Below, in pieces: positions 9,027 through 17,258 of a stretch of 64,000 nucleotides of DNA (positions are counted from its first letter, which is position 1; each line of letters begins with the position of its first letter). Position numbers and translations under genes: made by a program. The notes under the pieces were generated by a model. That model was not told where the DNA came from. It was given only the letters and a program-made list of their open reading frames with translations, and ran no database searches. This stretch comes from Microbacterium sp. CSI-V (lineage in GTDB: Bacteria; Actinomycetota; Actinomycetes; Actinomycetales; Microbacteriaceae): NCBI RefSeq assembly GCF_001984105.1, contig NZ_MTQM01000008.1:310001-374000 (forward strand), read 5' to 3'.

Positions 9027-10819
9027 CCCTTGTCGAACGCCGCGCGACGGATGACCTCCACGCCCGCATCGCGGCGGTCGCCCGCCCTCGCCCGCGGAGC
9101 GCGACGGTCGCCTCGATCCTCACGCTCGTGAGCCTCCTCGGCCTGGGGATCGCCTCCCTCTCGGGCCTCGGCTTCTCGATACCGGCGATCGTCGGCAGCC
9201 TGGGCAACCTCCCCCAGTTCTTCGCCCGCACGGTGCCGTTCGCCTGGCCGGGCTGGCGATGGGACCGCGCGAGCGACGCGCTGGTGTGGGAGGGCTGGGA
9301 ACCCGTCGGTGAGTTCGCGTCATCGATCGTGATGACCCTCGGCATCGTCATCTGCGGAACGTTCCTCGCCTTCCTCGTGTCCATCCCGATCGCCTACGGC
9401 GCCGCCCGCACCACCACCCCCAACGCTGTCGTCATGGTGATCTGCCGCGGGATCGGCATCGTCTCGCGGGCGATCCCCGCGGTCGCCTTCGCCAGCATCT
9501 TCGTCTTCCTCTTCGCGCTGGGCCCGCTGCCCGGCATCCTGGCCTTCTTCCTGCACTCCATCGGGATGATCTCGAAGATGATGGCGGATGCCATCGAGCA
9601 GGTCGACGAAGGACCGCGTCGCGCGATCCGCTCCACCGGCGGAACCGGCGCACAGCAGTTCTGGTCGGCCATCGTCCCGCAGGCGTTCCCGGCCTGGGTC
9701 GCGATCGGCCTCCACCGCGCCGACATCAACCTGCGCGAGACCGTCATCCTCGGTTACGTCGGCGTCGCCGGCCTCGGCCTGGAGCTCGCGAACTCGATCC
9801 ACGCGCTGAACTACCGCCGCGCCATCCCGATCGCCATCACCATCGTCGTGCTGTGCATCGTGTTCGAAGTCGTCTCCTCCGTCGTGCGGTCCCGGCTCCT
9901 CGGCGTCTCGCCCGTGGGCGGTGGCGTCGGCGATCGGCTGGTGCGTGCCGCTTCGCGACGATCGGCGGCCGTCGCGTCCGCCGTCCGACCCCCCGAGGGC
10001 AGCGTGGACCGCACCTGGGCGATCCAGGCAGCCATGAAGCAGCCGTGGACGGGCGAGCGGATCGCCTCCCGCGTGGCCGTGTGGCTGACCGTCGCCGTCC
10101 TCGCCGCGAGTTTCGTCGCCGCTCAGGCCCCCTGGGGCGATCTGCTCACCTTCTGGGGAAACCTGCCCACCCTGCTCGCGAAAGACAACCTGTGGCCGCC
10201 CACGTTCGGCATCTACACCGCCGAGCAGGTGTGGGGTGCCGTGCTCGTCACCTTCCAGGTCGCTTTCGCCGCCACACTGATGTCGGCCGTGCTGTCGCTC
10301 ATCGTCGGTTCGCTCGCGGCATCGAATGTCGCCCCGAACCGCCTCGTGCGCGGCACCTTCCGCGGCCTCCTGCTGATCGTGCGCGGCATCCCCGAACTGA
10401 TCCTCGCGATCTTCTTCGTCATCATCACGGGCCTGGGGGCCCAGGCGGGCACGCTCGCCCTCGCGATCGGCGGAGTGGGCCTGCTCGGCAAGCTCATCGC
10501 CGACTCGTTGGAGGAGGTCGCGCACGGGCCGGAGCGCGCGCTCTTCGCGGTCGGAGCCACGCGCGCCCAGGTGTACTTCTCGTCGTCCCTGCCCCTGTCG
10601 CTTCCGGCGATGGTCGGGCATCTGCTGTACCTGCTGGAGCAGAACGTGCGCGCCGCGACGCTGCTCGGCATCGTCGGCGGCGGCGGCATCGGTCTCTACC
10701 TGTACGACTCACTGCGCGTATCGAACTACGCGCAGGCGTCGATGTTCATCATCCTCATCACCGTGCTCGTGATCGTCATCGAGGCGATCGCCATCGGCAT
10801 CCGGAAGGCCCTGAAATGA
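9023..10819 (+). CDS. phnE: Phosphonate ABC permease, tandem fusion of two PhnE domains
   Basis: 598 aa, about twice the length of a usual PhnE. Two complete permease domains are joined: the first about 30-300, the second about 345-595. Each has its own EAA coupling loop (SKMMADAIEQVDEGPRRAI near 183 and GKLIADSLEEVAHGPERAL near 489). The linker (about 300-345) is Arg/Ala-rich. A single chain can therefore supply both halves of the membrane pore. It overlaps phnC and the following oxidoreductase by ATGA at both ends. Tandem PhnE fusions occur in other bacteria, so this is notable but not unique. Confidence 0.92.
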   Translation: MTLVERRATDDLHARIAAVARPRPRSATVASILTLVSLLGLGIASLSGLGFSIPAIVGSLGNLPQFFARTVPFAWPGWRWDRASDALVWEGWEPVGEFASSIVMTLGIVICGTFLAFLVSIPIAYGAARTTTPNAVVMVICRGIGIVSRAIPAVAFASIFVFLFALGPLPGILAFFLHSIGMISKMMADAIEQVDEGPRRAIRSTGGTGAQQFWSAIVPQAFPAWVAIGLHRADINLRETVILGYVGVAGLGLELANSIHALNYRRAIPIAITIVVLCIVFEVVSSVVRSRLLGVSPVGGGVGDRLVRAASRRSAAVASAVRPPEGSVDRTWAIQAAMKQPWTGERIASRVAVWLTVAVLAASFVAAQAPWGDLLTFWGNLPTLLAKDNLWPPTFGIYTAEQVWGAVLVTFQVAFAATLMSAVLSLIVGSLAASNVAPNRLVRGTFRGLLLIVRGIPELILAIFFVIITGLGAQAGTLALAIGGVGLLGKLIADSLEEVAHGPERALFAVGATRAQVYFSSSLPLSLPAMVGHLLYLLEQNVRAATLLGIVGGGGIGLYLYDSLRVSNYAQASMFIILITVLVIVIEAIAIGIRKALK

Positions 10820-11907
10820 CCCGTCCCCCCGAATTCGATCTCGCCGTCGTCGGCGCGGGCATCGTCGGCCTCGGACACGCGTGGGCCGCGCACCGACGAG
10901 GCCTCCGCGTCGTCGTGGTGGATCGGATGGATGCCATCGTGGGCTCCACCGTGCGCAACTTCGGCCACATCGGCACGCACGTCCACTCCGGGCAGGCCGG
11001 GGAGTACGCTCGGCGCTCGCACGGGATCTGGCTCGACCTCGCGGAACGTGCGGGGTTCTGGATCCGCCGCCACGGCACCCTCGTGGTCGCGCGGACCGCC
11101 GAGGAGCTCGCCGTCGTCGAGGAGTCGGGCGCGGGCCGCATGCTCAGCTCCGACGAGACGGGGCGTCGGGCGCCCGTCGTCGGTGCGGTCGGCGCAGCGC
11201 ACGTCGACGACGACCTCCAGGTCGACCCGCGCGAGGCGGGTCCCGCGATCGCCCGTCACCTCGCCGAATGCGGGGTGGAGTTCCGCTGGCGCACTGCGGC
11301 GTGGGGGGCGGAATCCGGCATCCTCCACACGTCGCGGGGCGAGATCCGCGCCGAGAACATCGTGATCGCAGTGAACTACGACATCGATCAGCTCTACCCG
11401 GAGGTCGCGGAGCGGTACGGCGTCCAGCGGTGCGGGCTCGACATGCTCCTGACCGACGGCGTGAGCCTGGACGTTCCGGTGCTCACCGGATCGTCGCTGC
11501 TGCGGTACAGCGCGTTCTCCCACGCCCCCTCGGCGGGCGCCCTACGGGCGCGCCTGGCACGAGAACAGCCGGAGATGCTCGAACGCGACATCAACGAGAT
11601 GTACACCGAGCGCCCGGACGGGACCCTGGTGGTCGGTGACACGCATTACCGCGGCAGCACCGTCACCCCCTTCCAGGACGAGGGCGCGTTCGACACGCTT
11701 CGGGGCCTGAGCCGGACGCTCTTCGGCCGCGACCTGACCGTCCGCCAACGCTGGCAGGGCGTCTACGCCAGCGCGCCGCAGGACTTCCTCCGCACCTCCC
11801 CCACCGACGGCGTCCACATCGTCGCCGTCACCACCGGCATCGGCATGACGACGGGTCTCGGACTCGCCGCCTCCGTCCTCGACGACCTGCAAGGAGCACT
11901 CTCATGA
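10816..11907 (+). CDS. FAD-dependent oxidoreductase of phosphonate operons (HpnW/TIGR03364-like)
   Basis: 363-aa DAO-fold flavoenzyme. The FAD Rossmann motif is DLAVVGAGIVGLGHAWAA (from residue 8), followed by VVDRMDAIVGST, and the C-terminal flavin motif is VTTGIGMTTGLGLA. It resembles the family repeatedly found beside phosphonate transporters, some members of which are reported to oxidise amino- or N-methylamino-phosphonates to phosphonoacetaldehyde. That activity is inferred here from family and neighbours. It overlaps phnE upstream and the PhnX-like gene downstream by four bases each, implying tight translational coupling. Confidence 0.85.
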   Translation: MTRPPEFDLAVVGAGIVGLGHAWAAHRRGLRVVVVDRMDAIVGSTVRNFGHIGTHVHSGQAGEYARRSHGIWLDLAERAGFWIRRHGTLVVARTAEELAVVEESGAGRMLSSDETGRRAPVVGAVGAAHVDDDLQVDPREAGPAIARHLAECGVEFRWRTAAWGAESGILHTSRGEIRAENIVIAVNYDIDQLYPEVAERYGVQRCGLDMLLTDGVSLDVPVLTGSSLLRYSAFSHAPSAGALRARLAREQPEMLERDINEMYTERPDGTLVVGDTHYRGSTVTPFQDEGAFDTLRGLSRTLFGRDLTVRQRWQGVYASAPQDFLRTSPTDGVHIVAVTTGIGMTTGLGLAASVLDDLQGALS

Positions 11908-12575
11908 CCCGCATCGAAACCATCGTCATGGACATGGCCGGGACCACCGTGGAGGACGGCGGCATCGTCGTCGAGGCCTTCACTCGCGCGTGGGACGCAC
12001 GGGGCGAGACCGGTGATCGGAATGCCGCCGTCCTCTGGGTGCAGCAGACGATGGGCCAGTCCAAGATCGAGGTGTTCCGCCACCTGGTGTCGGAGCCGGC
12101 GGCCCAGGCGCTGAACCGCGCCTTCGAAGAGGCCTACGACGCCCTCGTCGAGGAGGGCCGCGCCGCCGCCGTTCCGGGGGCGGAAGACGTCATCCGCGCT
12201 CTGCAGGCGGAAGGCCGCCGCGTCGTCCTGACCACGGGTTTTTCGAAGAAGACCGCCGACGGCATCCTCGCCGCACTCGGCTGGAGCGACCTGCCCGACC
12301 TCGTCCTCACGCCCGCCGAGGTGGGGCGCGGCCGCCCCGCCCCCGACCTGAACCTCACCGCCCTCATCCGAACCCGCGCCTCGGGAGTGGACGCCGTCGC
12401 CGTGGTGGGCGACACCCCCTCCGATGCGCGGAGCGGTACCGCCGCGGGCGCGGGCCTCGTGGTCGGGGTGCTGACCGGAGCGTCGACGCGCGATGATCTC
12501 CTGGCGGCGGGGGCCGGGGAGGTCATCGACTCCGTCGCCGACCTGCCCGCCGTGCTGGCCAGGGTCGGGCGATGA
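11904..12575 (+). CDS. Phosphonatase-like HAD hydrolase
   Basis: 223-aa HAD hydrolase related to phosphonoacetaldehyde hydrolase (PhnX). The nucleophile is D10 in MDMAGTTVEDGG, the Thr motif is LTTGFS, and the acidic motif is VVGDTPSDA. In the cap, MGQSKIEVFRHL aligns with the MGLLKID region of PhnX, so K54 sits where PhnX forms its Schiff base with the substrate. It is about 40 residues shorter than typical PhnX. The conserved Lys makes real phosphonoacetaldehyde hydrolysis plausible (giving acetaldehyde and phosphate), but annotation as PhnX proper is not certain. Confidence 0.87.
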   Translation: MTRIETIVMDMAGTTVEDGGIVVEAFTRAWDARGETGDRNAAVLWVQQTMGQSKIEVFRHLVSEPAAQALNRAFEEAYDALVEEGRAAAVPGAEDVIRALQAEGRRVVLTTGFSKKTADGILAALGWSDLPDLVLTPAEVGRGRPAPDLNLTALIRTRASGVDAVAVVGDTPSDARSGTAAGAGLVVGVLTGASTRDDLLAAGAGEVIDSVADLPAVLARVGR

Positions 12576-13693
12576 GCGTGCTCCCCATCGCTCACGAGCG
12601 GGTCGTCGACCTCGTACCAGCCGCGCAGGCGCGCGTCTTCCTCGGCCCCGGGCACGCCCACGAGACCCTCGCGGTGCCGCGGGTCGTACTCACCCCCGGC
12701 GAGGCTCTGGTCGCCGTCGAGCTCGCGACGATCTGCGGGTCGGACGTGCACACCGCCGAGGGCCATCGCGCTGCGCCCGCGCCGCTCGTCCTCGGTCATG
12801 AGTACGTGGGCCGCGTGGTCGCCCTGGGCGACGGCCCCGTGCGGACCGTCGATGACCGCCCGGTGAACATCGGCGACCGCGTCGTCTGGTCGATCCTCGC
12901 GGCGTGCAACCGATGCGACCGCTGCGAGCGCGGCCTGCCCCAGAAGTGCCGCTCCATCCTGAAGTACGGGCACGAGCGCGTCGTCGACCGCGCGGAGCTG
13001 CGCGGCGGCTTCGCCACCCACGTGCACCTGCGCACGGGGACGGCGATCGTCCGGGTGGGCGAGGACCTCCCCGGCGAGGTCCTCGCGCCGCTGGCGTGCG
13101 GAACGGCCACCGCGTTCGCGGCGCTCGCGGCCGCAGAGGGCGCGACACCACTCGCCGGCGCGACGGTCCTGGTCACGGGGGCGGGCCTGATCGGCCTCAC
13201 CGCGACCGCCATCGCCCGCGACCGCGGGGCCCGCGTCATCGTGTCCGACCCCGATCCGCGACGCCGAGAGCGCGCCGTGCGTTTCGGCGCTCACGCGGCC
13301 GTCGACCCGGCGCAGGACCCGCGTGAGATCCTGCCGCAGACGGAGATCACCGTGGTCGTCGAGGCGTCGGGCGCACCCGCCGCGGTGACGAGCGCCCTGG
13401 CGGTGGCCGGAGTGGGTGCCGTCGTCGTACTGGTGGGCAGCGTCTTCCCCGCCCCGCCGGTGGCGCTGGACGCCGAGCGCGTGGTGCGGAACCTCTTGAC
13501 CGTGCGGGGCGTCCACAACTACGGCCCCGACCACCTCGTCGCCGCCTCACGGTGGCTGCACGGCAACGGCCGCGAGCACCCCCTCGCGGAACTGGTCGGT
13601 GCGACCTACCCGCTGTCGCAGCTCGACGACGCGCTCCGGGTGGCCTCGACCGGCGCCCACGTGCGGGTGGGCGTCTCCCCTTCCGCGCGCTGA
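12572..13693 (+). CDS. Zinc alcohol dehydrogenase of phosphonate operons (HpnZ/TIGR03366-like)
   Basis: 373-aa MDR-family dehydrogenase. Catalytic zinc ligands are C55 (TICGSDVH) and H76-E77 (LGHEYVG); the structural zinc site is C112, C115, C118, C126 (ACNRCDRCERGLPQKC). The nucleotide-binding motif is VLVTGAGLIGL. This subfamily is repeatedly found with phosphonate catabolism genes. In this operon it could interconvert an aldehyde and alcohol made by the two preceding enzymes, for example acetaldehyde/ethanol or a hydroxy-phosphonate; the substrate is unproven. Last gene of the operon; its start overlaps the hydrolase stop as ATGA. Confidence 0.87.
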   Translation: MSVLPIAHERVVDLVPAAQARVFLGPGHAHETLAVPRVVLTPGEALVAVELATICGSDVHTAEGHRAAPAPLVLGHEYVGRVVALGDGPVRTVDDRPVNIGDRVVWSILAACNRCDRCERGLPQKCRSILKYGHERVVDRAELRGGFATHVHLRTGTAIVRVGEDLPGEVLAPLACGTATAFAALAAAEGATPLAGATVLVTGAGLIGLTATAIARDRGARVIVSDPDPRRRERAVRFGAHAAVDPAQDPREILPQTEITVVVEASGAPAAVTSALAVAGVGAVVVLVGSVFPAPPVALDAERVVRNLLTVRGVHNYGPDHLVAASRWLHGNGREHPLAELVGATYPLSQLDDALRVASTGAHVRVGVSPSAR

Positions 13694-13862
13694 GAAGACC
13701 GTGGCCGCGCCGATGCGCGCCCCGGCTGCTCGGCGGGTCGGGGCATCGCGGAGGCGCGGGCTGGGGCGGCCCCTGCCGCCGCCGAGCGTCGCGTGCCGGG
13801 ACACCCGAGCGCCCCGCGAGGGCCGGCCCGATGTCTCGGACGCGAGACGGCGTGGACGCGTG

Positions 13863-15239
13863 TCAGAGGATGACGCCGAACTCCTCCGCCAGCGCCGGGA
13901 GCTCCGTGTGCAGCACGTGCGTCGCCTCCGCGGCGAGCGGGTTCGTCGAGACACCGTTCTCGTTCACGAGCTTCCCGCCGACGTACACCTGCTTCAGGTT
14001 GCGCAGGCCGCACGCGAGTACGTAGCTGCGCACCGGGTTCCACAGCGGGCCGACGTCGGGAAGCCGCGGGTCGACGACCACGAAGTCGGCGAACTTCCCG
14101 ACCTCGAGGCTGCCGACGCGGTCGTCGACGCCCATGATCTCGGCCCCGCCGAGGGTGTGCAGGCGGAGGACCCGCTCGGGCATCATCGACAGCGGATCGT
14201 GGGTGCGGGCGCGCTGCATGAACATGCCCATGCGCATGTTCTGCCACGGGTCGGCGACGTCGGTGCACGCCTGGTCGTCCAGGCCCATGCCGACCTTCAT
14301 GCCGAGATCGAGCATCTCGGGCACGTGCGCGATGCCCGACGCGAGACGCCCGTTGGATGCCGGCTGCCACGACATGCTGGCGCCGCCGGCGGCGGCATCC
14401 GCGATGATCTCGGGCGTCGTCTGGATGAAGTGCCCGAACATCATGCCGGGGCGCAGGGCGCCGGCGTTCTTGTAGAGCTGGAACTTCGTCTGCTGGTGCT
14501 CGATCGCTTCGTACGTCTCGAGGAAGTGCGCCTGGTTCGTGACTCCGAAGCGGTCCATGACGGCGACCTCGATCTCGGCGGCGTCGGGCCGCGTCGACCA
14601 CTGCACCTGTCCCATGATCGAGGCGCCGAGCGCGATGTCCGGATCCATGGCCAGGACGTGGTCGAGGGAGGCCTCGAACCGGGCGAAGATCTCGTCGTCG
14701 GTGCCGACGGTCGCGTCCAGGGCGATGGAGTCGACGAAGCGGAGTCCCGCGTCGTGGCATCCATCCGCCTGTCGGGTGTGCCACGCGTGATCGCGCAGGA
14801 CGCCGCCGCCGTCGGCGCGCTTGCCCTCGACCATCGGCTCCCATGGCAGCAGCGGGTCGGTGAAGTTGTAGGCGGTCGTCACGCCGTTGGCGAGGAAGTC
14901 GAGCGACCCGTGCAGCGTCGCCCAGTAGATCTGGTCGGGCGAGGCGTTGTTGAGAACGCTGAACATCGACGTGCACCAGCCGTACAGCGTCTGGTCGACG
15001 CCGAGGCCGCGCGAGCCGCTGGTGAAGAGGTGGCTGTGGGAGGAGACGAACCCGGGGGCGACGAACTTGCCGTCGACGTCGAGGATCTCGTCGGCCGTGA
15101 GCCCCGGGGCGGGGTCGCCGGCGCCGATCGCGGCGATGCGTCCGTCCTGGACGAGCAGGTATCCGCGCTCGATGTAGCCGGGGTCGTCGGTACCCGCGGG
15201 GACCGTGATGAGCCGTGCGTTGGTGACCAGAAGCGACAT
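13863..15239 (-). CDS. Amidohydrolase, guanine/8-oxoguanine deaminase type
   Basis: 458-aa amidohydrolase-superfamily protein with the metal-binding pair H68-S-H70 in SSHSHLF, a later His at FGHF, and the distal acid in GMGLDDQACTD. The N-terminal composite beta-sandwich (LLVTNARLITVPAG, IAAIGAGDPAPG) and C-terminal return (GSLEVGKFADFVVVD) are typical of TrzN/guanine-deaminase-like enzymes. Its place at the edge of the purine cluster makes a guanine-type deaminase the best guess; other heterocycle deaminases are possible. The start at ATG 15239 lacks a clear ribosome site, and the start codon is covered by an inverted repeat like those at other purine genes. It is followed by a 169-bp spacer, then the convergent phosphonate operon. 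Confidence 0.7.
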   Translation of the reverse strand: MSLLVTNARLITVPAGTDDPGYIERGYLLVQDGRIAAIGAGDPAPGLTADEILDVDGKFVAPGFVSSHSHLFTSGSRGLGVDQTLYGWCTSMFSVLNNASPDQIYWATLHGSLDFLANGVTTAYNFTDPLLPWEPMVEGKRADGGGVLRDHAWHTRQADGCHDAGLRFVDSIALDATVGTDDEIFARFEASLDHVLAMDPDIALGASIMGQVQWSTRPDAAEIEVAVMDRFGVTNQAHFLETYEAIEHQQTKFQLYKNAGALRPGMMFGHFIQTTPEIIADAAAGGASMSWQPASNGRLASGIAHVPEMLDLGMKVGMGLDDQACTDVADPWQNMRMGMFMQRARTHDPLSMMPERVLRLHTLGGAEIMGVDDRVGSLEVGKFADFVVVDPRLPDVGPLWNPVRSYVLACGLRNLKQVYVGGKLVNENGVSTNPLAAEATHVLHTELPALAEEFGVIL

Positions 15240-15256
15240 GTTGATGACGGTAACAA
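15238..15256 (+). promoter_or_regulatory. Purine-cluster inverted repeat, copy at the deaminase start
   Basis: ATGTT-N9-AACAA; the spacer GATGACGGT is identical to that in the allB copy (reverse strand at 33144-33162). It overlaps the ATG of the deaminase, so a bound protein would block initiation. GTAAC at 15250-15254 and GTTTC at 15263-15267 are nearby but not in canonical GlnR-box order. Weakest of the five related sites. Confidence 0.45.
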
Positions 15257-15307
15257 TCGCGTGTTTCCGCGGTGTTCCGAGAGGGTGGCGGGCTGTTTGC
15301 GGGCGTC

Positions 15308-15385
15308 CCTCGTCCCACTCTCGGCAGAACATGTCCCACAAACGGTCGCTGTGAAGGGGTCAGACCGACCACAAATGGGACGAGG
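15308..15385. repeat. Long palindrome, GTCCCACT family
   Basis: CCTCGTCCCA at 15308-15317 pairs with TGGGACGAGG at 15376-15385 across a loop that itself contains ATGTCCCAC. Same family as the palindromes at 24.4-24.7 kb and 60.65 kb. It sits between two leftward genes, just past the esterase stop at 15396. Confidence 0.7.
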
Positions 15386-15395
15386 TCCGAGAAGG

Positions 15396-16361
15396 TCAGG
15401 CGAACGCCGCCCGCACCGCCGGTGCCACCGCCGCCAGCACGGCGTCGCGCGCGGGCGTCGACGGGAACACCAGGAACAGGTGCGGAACCCCCTCCCGCCG
15501 CACGAACTCGACGGGGGTTCCGGATGCCGTCAGCCGCTCGACGTACTCCTCGGCTTCGTCCGACAGCGGGTCGACGCCCGCCGCGACGATCACGGCCGGA
15601 GCCGAACCGGCGAGCTCCGGCGCGCGCAACGGCGCGGCCTCGACGGGCACCGGGGCGGCGGCGCCCGCCCCCGCGGCATCCTGAACGTACAGCCCCCAGT
15701 ACCACTGCATGCCCTTCGCGGTCAGCGGCAGGTTCTCGGTGTGCGCACGGTAGCTGGGCCGGTCGGGATCGGGGGCGTCGAGCACGGGGCACAGTAGAAC
15801 CTGGATCCGGATGCCGGGGGCCCGAGCCTCGCGGGAGCGCAACGCCAGAGCGGCGGCGAGGTTGCCGCCCGCGCTGTGCCCGGCGACGCCGAGGAGCGCG
15901 GGATCGACGAGACCGCCGGCTCCCGCGGCGGCGAAGCGCAGCGCGCGGTCGAGGTCGTCGAGACCCGCGGGGAAAGGGTGCTCGGGCGCGAGGCGGTAGT
16001 CGACGCTCAGCACCTGCGCGCCGGTGGCCGCGGCGAGCGCGCGGCACAGGGCGTCGTTGTTGTCGAGGTCGCCCGCGACCCAGCCGCCGCCGTGGGCGAA
16101 CACGAGCGTCCCGCGGTGCCCCGCCCTCGGCCGGTAGAGCCGCAGGGCGAGGTCGCCGTCGGCGGTGTCGATCGACTCGACCACGTCGTCGTCGGGCAGC
16201 CGCACCCACGACGGGTTGGCGCGCAGCTCGGCGATCCGCGCGGCGTCGTCACCCTCGGCATCCGTTGCTCCCGAGGGGATCGTGCCCGCCCGCGCCGCGA
16301 GACGCGCGAGGTGCGCGCGGACGCCGGGGTCGGTGATCGCGGGGTGGACGCTGTCGCTCAC
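15396..16361 (-). CDS. Esterase/lipase, alpha/beta-hydrolase fold-3 (HSL family)
   Basis: 321-aa hydrolase of the hormone-sensitive-lipase type: oxyanion motif HGGGW at 90-94, nucleophile S163 in GHSAGG, a likely acid in GVDPLSDEA, and a catalytic His in GVPHLF. No signal peptide. Start chosen at GTG 16361 because GAGGAG lies six bases upstream and the frame upstream encodes only the neighbouring palindrome. The natural substrate is unknown; no purine role is implied by sequence. Confidence 0.87.
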   Translation of the reverse strand: MSDSVHPAITDPGVRAHLARLAARAGTIPSGATDAEGDDAARIAELRANPSWVRLPDDDVVESIDTADGDLALRLYRPRAGHRGTLVFAHGGGWVAGDLDNNDALCRALAAATGAQVLSVDYRLAPEHPFPAGLDDLDRALRFAAAGAGGLVDPALLGVAGHSAGGNLAAALALRSREARAPGIRIQVLLCPVLDAPDPDRPSYRAHTENLPLTAKGMQWYWGLYVQDAAGAGAAAPVPVEAAPLRAPELAGSAPAVIVAAGVDPLSDEAEEYVERLTASGTPVEFVRREGVPHLFLVFPSTPARDAVLAAVAPAVRAAFA

Positions 16362-16419
16362 GGTGCTCCTCGGGTCGGGCGGTGCGGTCGGGCGGGTGGC
16401 GCGGGTGCGGCGACCAGTC

Positions 16420-16474
16420 AGTGTCCAAGACACGCGGATGCCCCGCGACCACGTCCGCGTGTCTTGGACACTCA
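16420..16474. repeat. GTGTCCAAGACAC palindrome (copy 1)
   Basis: AGTGTCCAAGACACGCGGA pairs perfectly with TCCGCGTGTCTTGGACACT around a short loop beginning TGCC. It sits in the promoter gap between the divergent esterase and PNPOx-like genes, so it cannot be a simple terminator. First of ten family members in the window. Confidence 0.85.
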
Positions 16475-16524
16475 ACACCCTCGATACACCCTCGGGCGCC
16501 GGAACTGGGCCCGCCGCGGCAAGC

Positions 16525-16540
16525 GTTACGGCGCGGAAAC
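16525..16540 (+). promoter_or_regulatory. GlnR-like box GTTAC-N6-GAAAC
   Basis: GTTACGGCGCGGAAAC matches the GTnAC-N6-GAAAC consensus described for actinobacterial GlnR exactly. A third element GTCGC follows six bases later, as in GlnR multi-box sites. It ends 34 bp before the PNPOx-like gene. The same three-element arrangement recurs before the SDR gene. Confidence 0.55.
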
Positions 16541-16573
16541 ACCGCCGTCGCCCACATGCCGAAACATGGCCGC

Positions 16574-17074
16574 ATGACCTCTCCCGTGCAGCGCGCGGCC
16601 GCGATCCTCGCGACCCAGCGTTTCGTCGTGATCGGCACCGCCGACGCCGACGGCCCCTGGACTGCGGCGGCGCAGTACCGGCTCCTCCCGCGGGGTCTGT
16701 ACGTCGAGTCCGACGTCTCGTCGCGGCACGCGCGCGCGATCGCGGCGTCGAGGATGGCATCCGGGGTCGTCTTCGACTCCACGGCCGCGCCCGCCGACGC
16801 CGACGGCGTGCAGCTGGCTTTCGCGGCGCGGGAGGTGGATGCCGAGGCCTCGGCGATCCGTGCGGTGCTGGGCGCGCGGCTCCCCCGCGATGCCGGCGAC
16901 GACGATCCGGCGACGGTGCTCGACGTGCCGACGAAGCGGCTGTACGTGCTCGAGGCGGAGCGGGCGTTCGTCTTCGATCGCGACGCCTGGCGCTCGCGCG
17001 GGACCGATGCCCGGCTCGAGGTCGACGTCACCGAGGTGTGGGCGATGCTCGCGGCCCCCGCCGATAAACGCTGA
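16574..17074 (+). CDS. FMN-binding split-barrel (PNPOx-like) protein
   Basis: 166-aa protein with a pyridoxamine-phosphate-oxidase-like split barrel: VQRAAAILATQRFVVIGTADADGPWTAAAQYRL, then GLYVESDVSSRHARAI and VTEVWAMLAA at the end. Members bind FMN, F420 or related cofactors; the reaction is unknown. ATG 16574 is used; an in-frame ATG at 16556 is possible and neither has a strong ribosome site. A GlnR-like box lies just upstream and a hairpin just downstream, suggesting a single-gene unit under nitrogen control. Confidence 0.75.
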   Translation: MTSPVQRAAAILATQRFVVIGTADADGPWTAAAQYRLLPRGLYVESDVSSRHARAIAASRMASGVVFDSTAAPADADGVQLAFAAREVDAEASAIRAVLGARLPRDAGDDDPATVLDVPTKRLYVLEAERAFVFDRDAWRSRGTDARLEVDVTEVWAMLAAPADKR

Positions 17075-17080
17075 TCCCGG

Positions 17081-17109
17081 CCAGAAACGGGACGACCCGC
17101 CGTTTCTGG
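17081..17109 (+). terminator. Candidate terminator hairpin
   Basis: CCAGAAACGG pairs exactly with CCGTTTCTGG across a 9-base loop, seven bases after the PNPOx-like stop. No T-tract follows, which is common in high-GC actinobacteria. Confidence 0.5.
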
Positions 17110-17164
17110 ACGCGAACGCCGTTTCTCGCGCGGAGGGGCCGCCGGGACGACGCCACGGCGCCCC

Positions 17165-17180
17165 GTTACGCCGCCGAAAC
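17165..17180 (+). promoter_or_regulatory. GlnR-like box GTTAC-N6-GAAAC
   Basis: GTTACGCCGCCGAAAC matches the consensus exactly and is followed at six bases by GTCGC, the same pattern as at 16525. It ends 79 bp before the SDR start. Confidence 0.55.
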
Positions 17181-17258
17181 ACCCGCGTCGCGGGGCCGTT
17201 CGCGCCCGGGCGTACGGTGACGCCGACGGGCGCTCCCGACGCCCGGGTGAGGAGAACC

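Noticed and set aside
7205..13693. C-P lyase pathway
   Set aside because: No phnG-phnM genes are present; the enzymes are of the oxidative/hydrolytic type.
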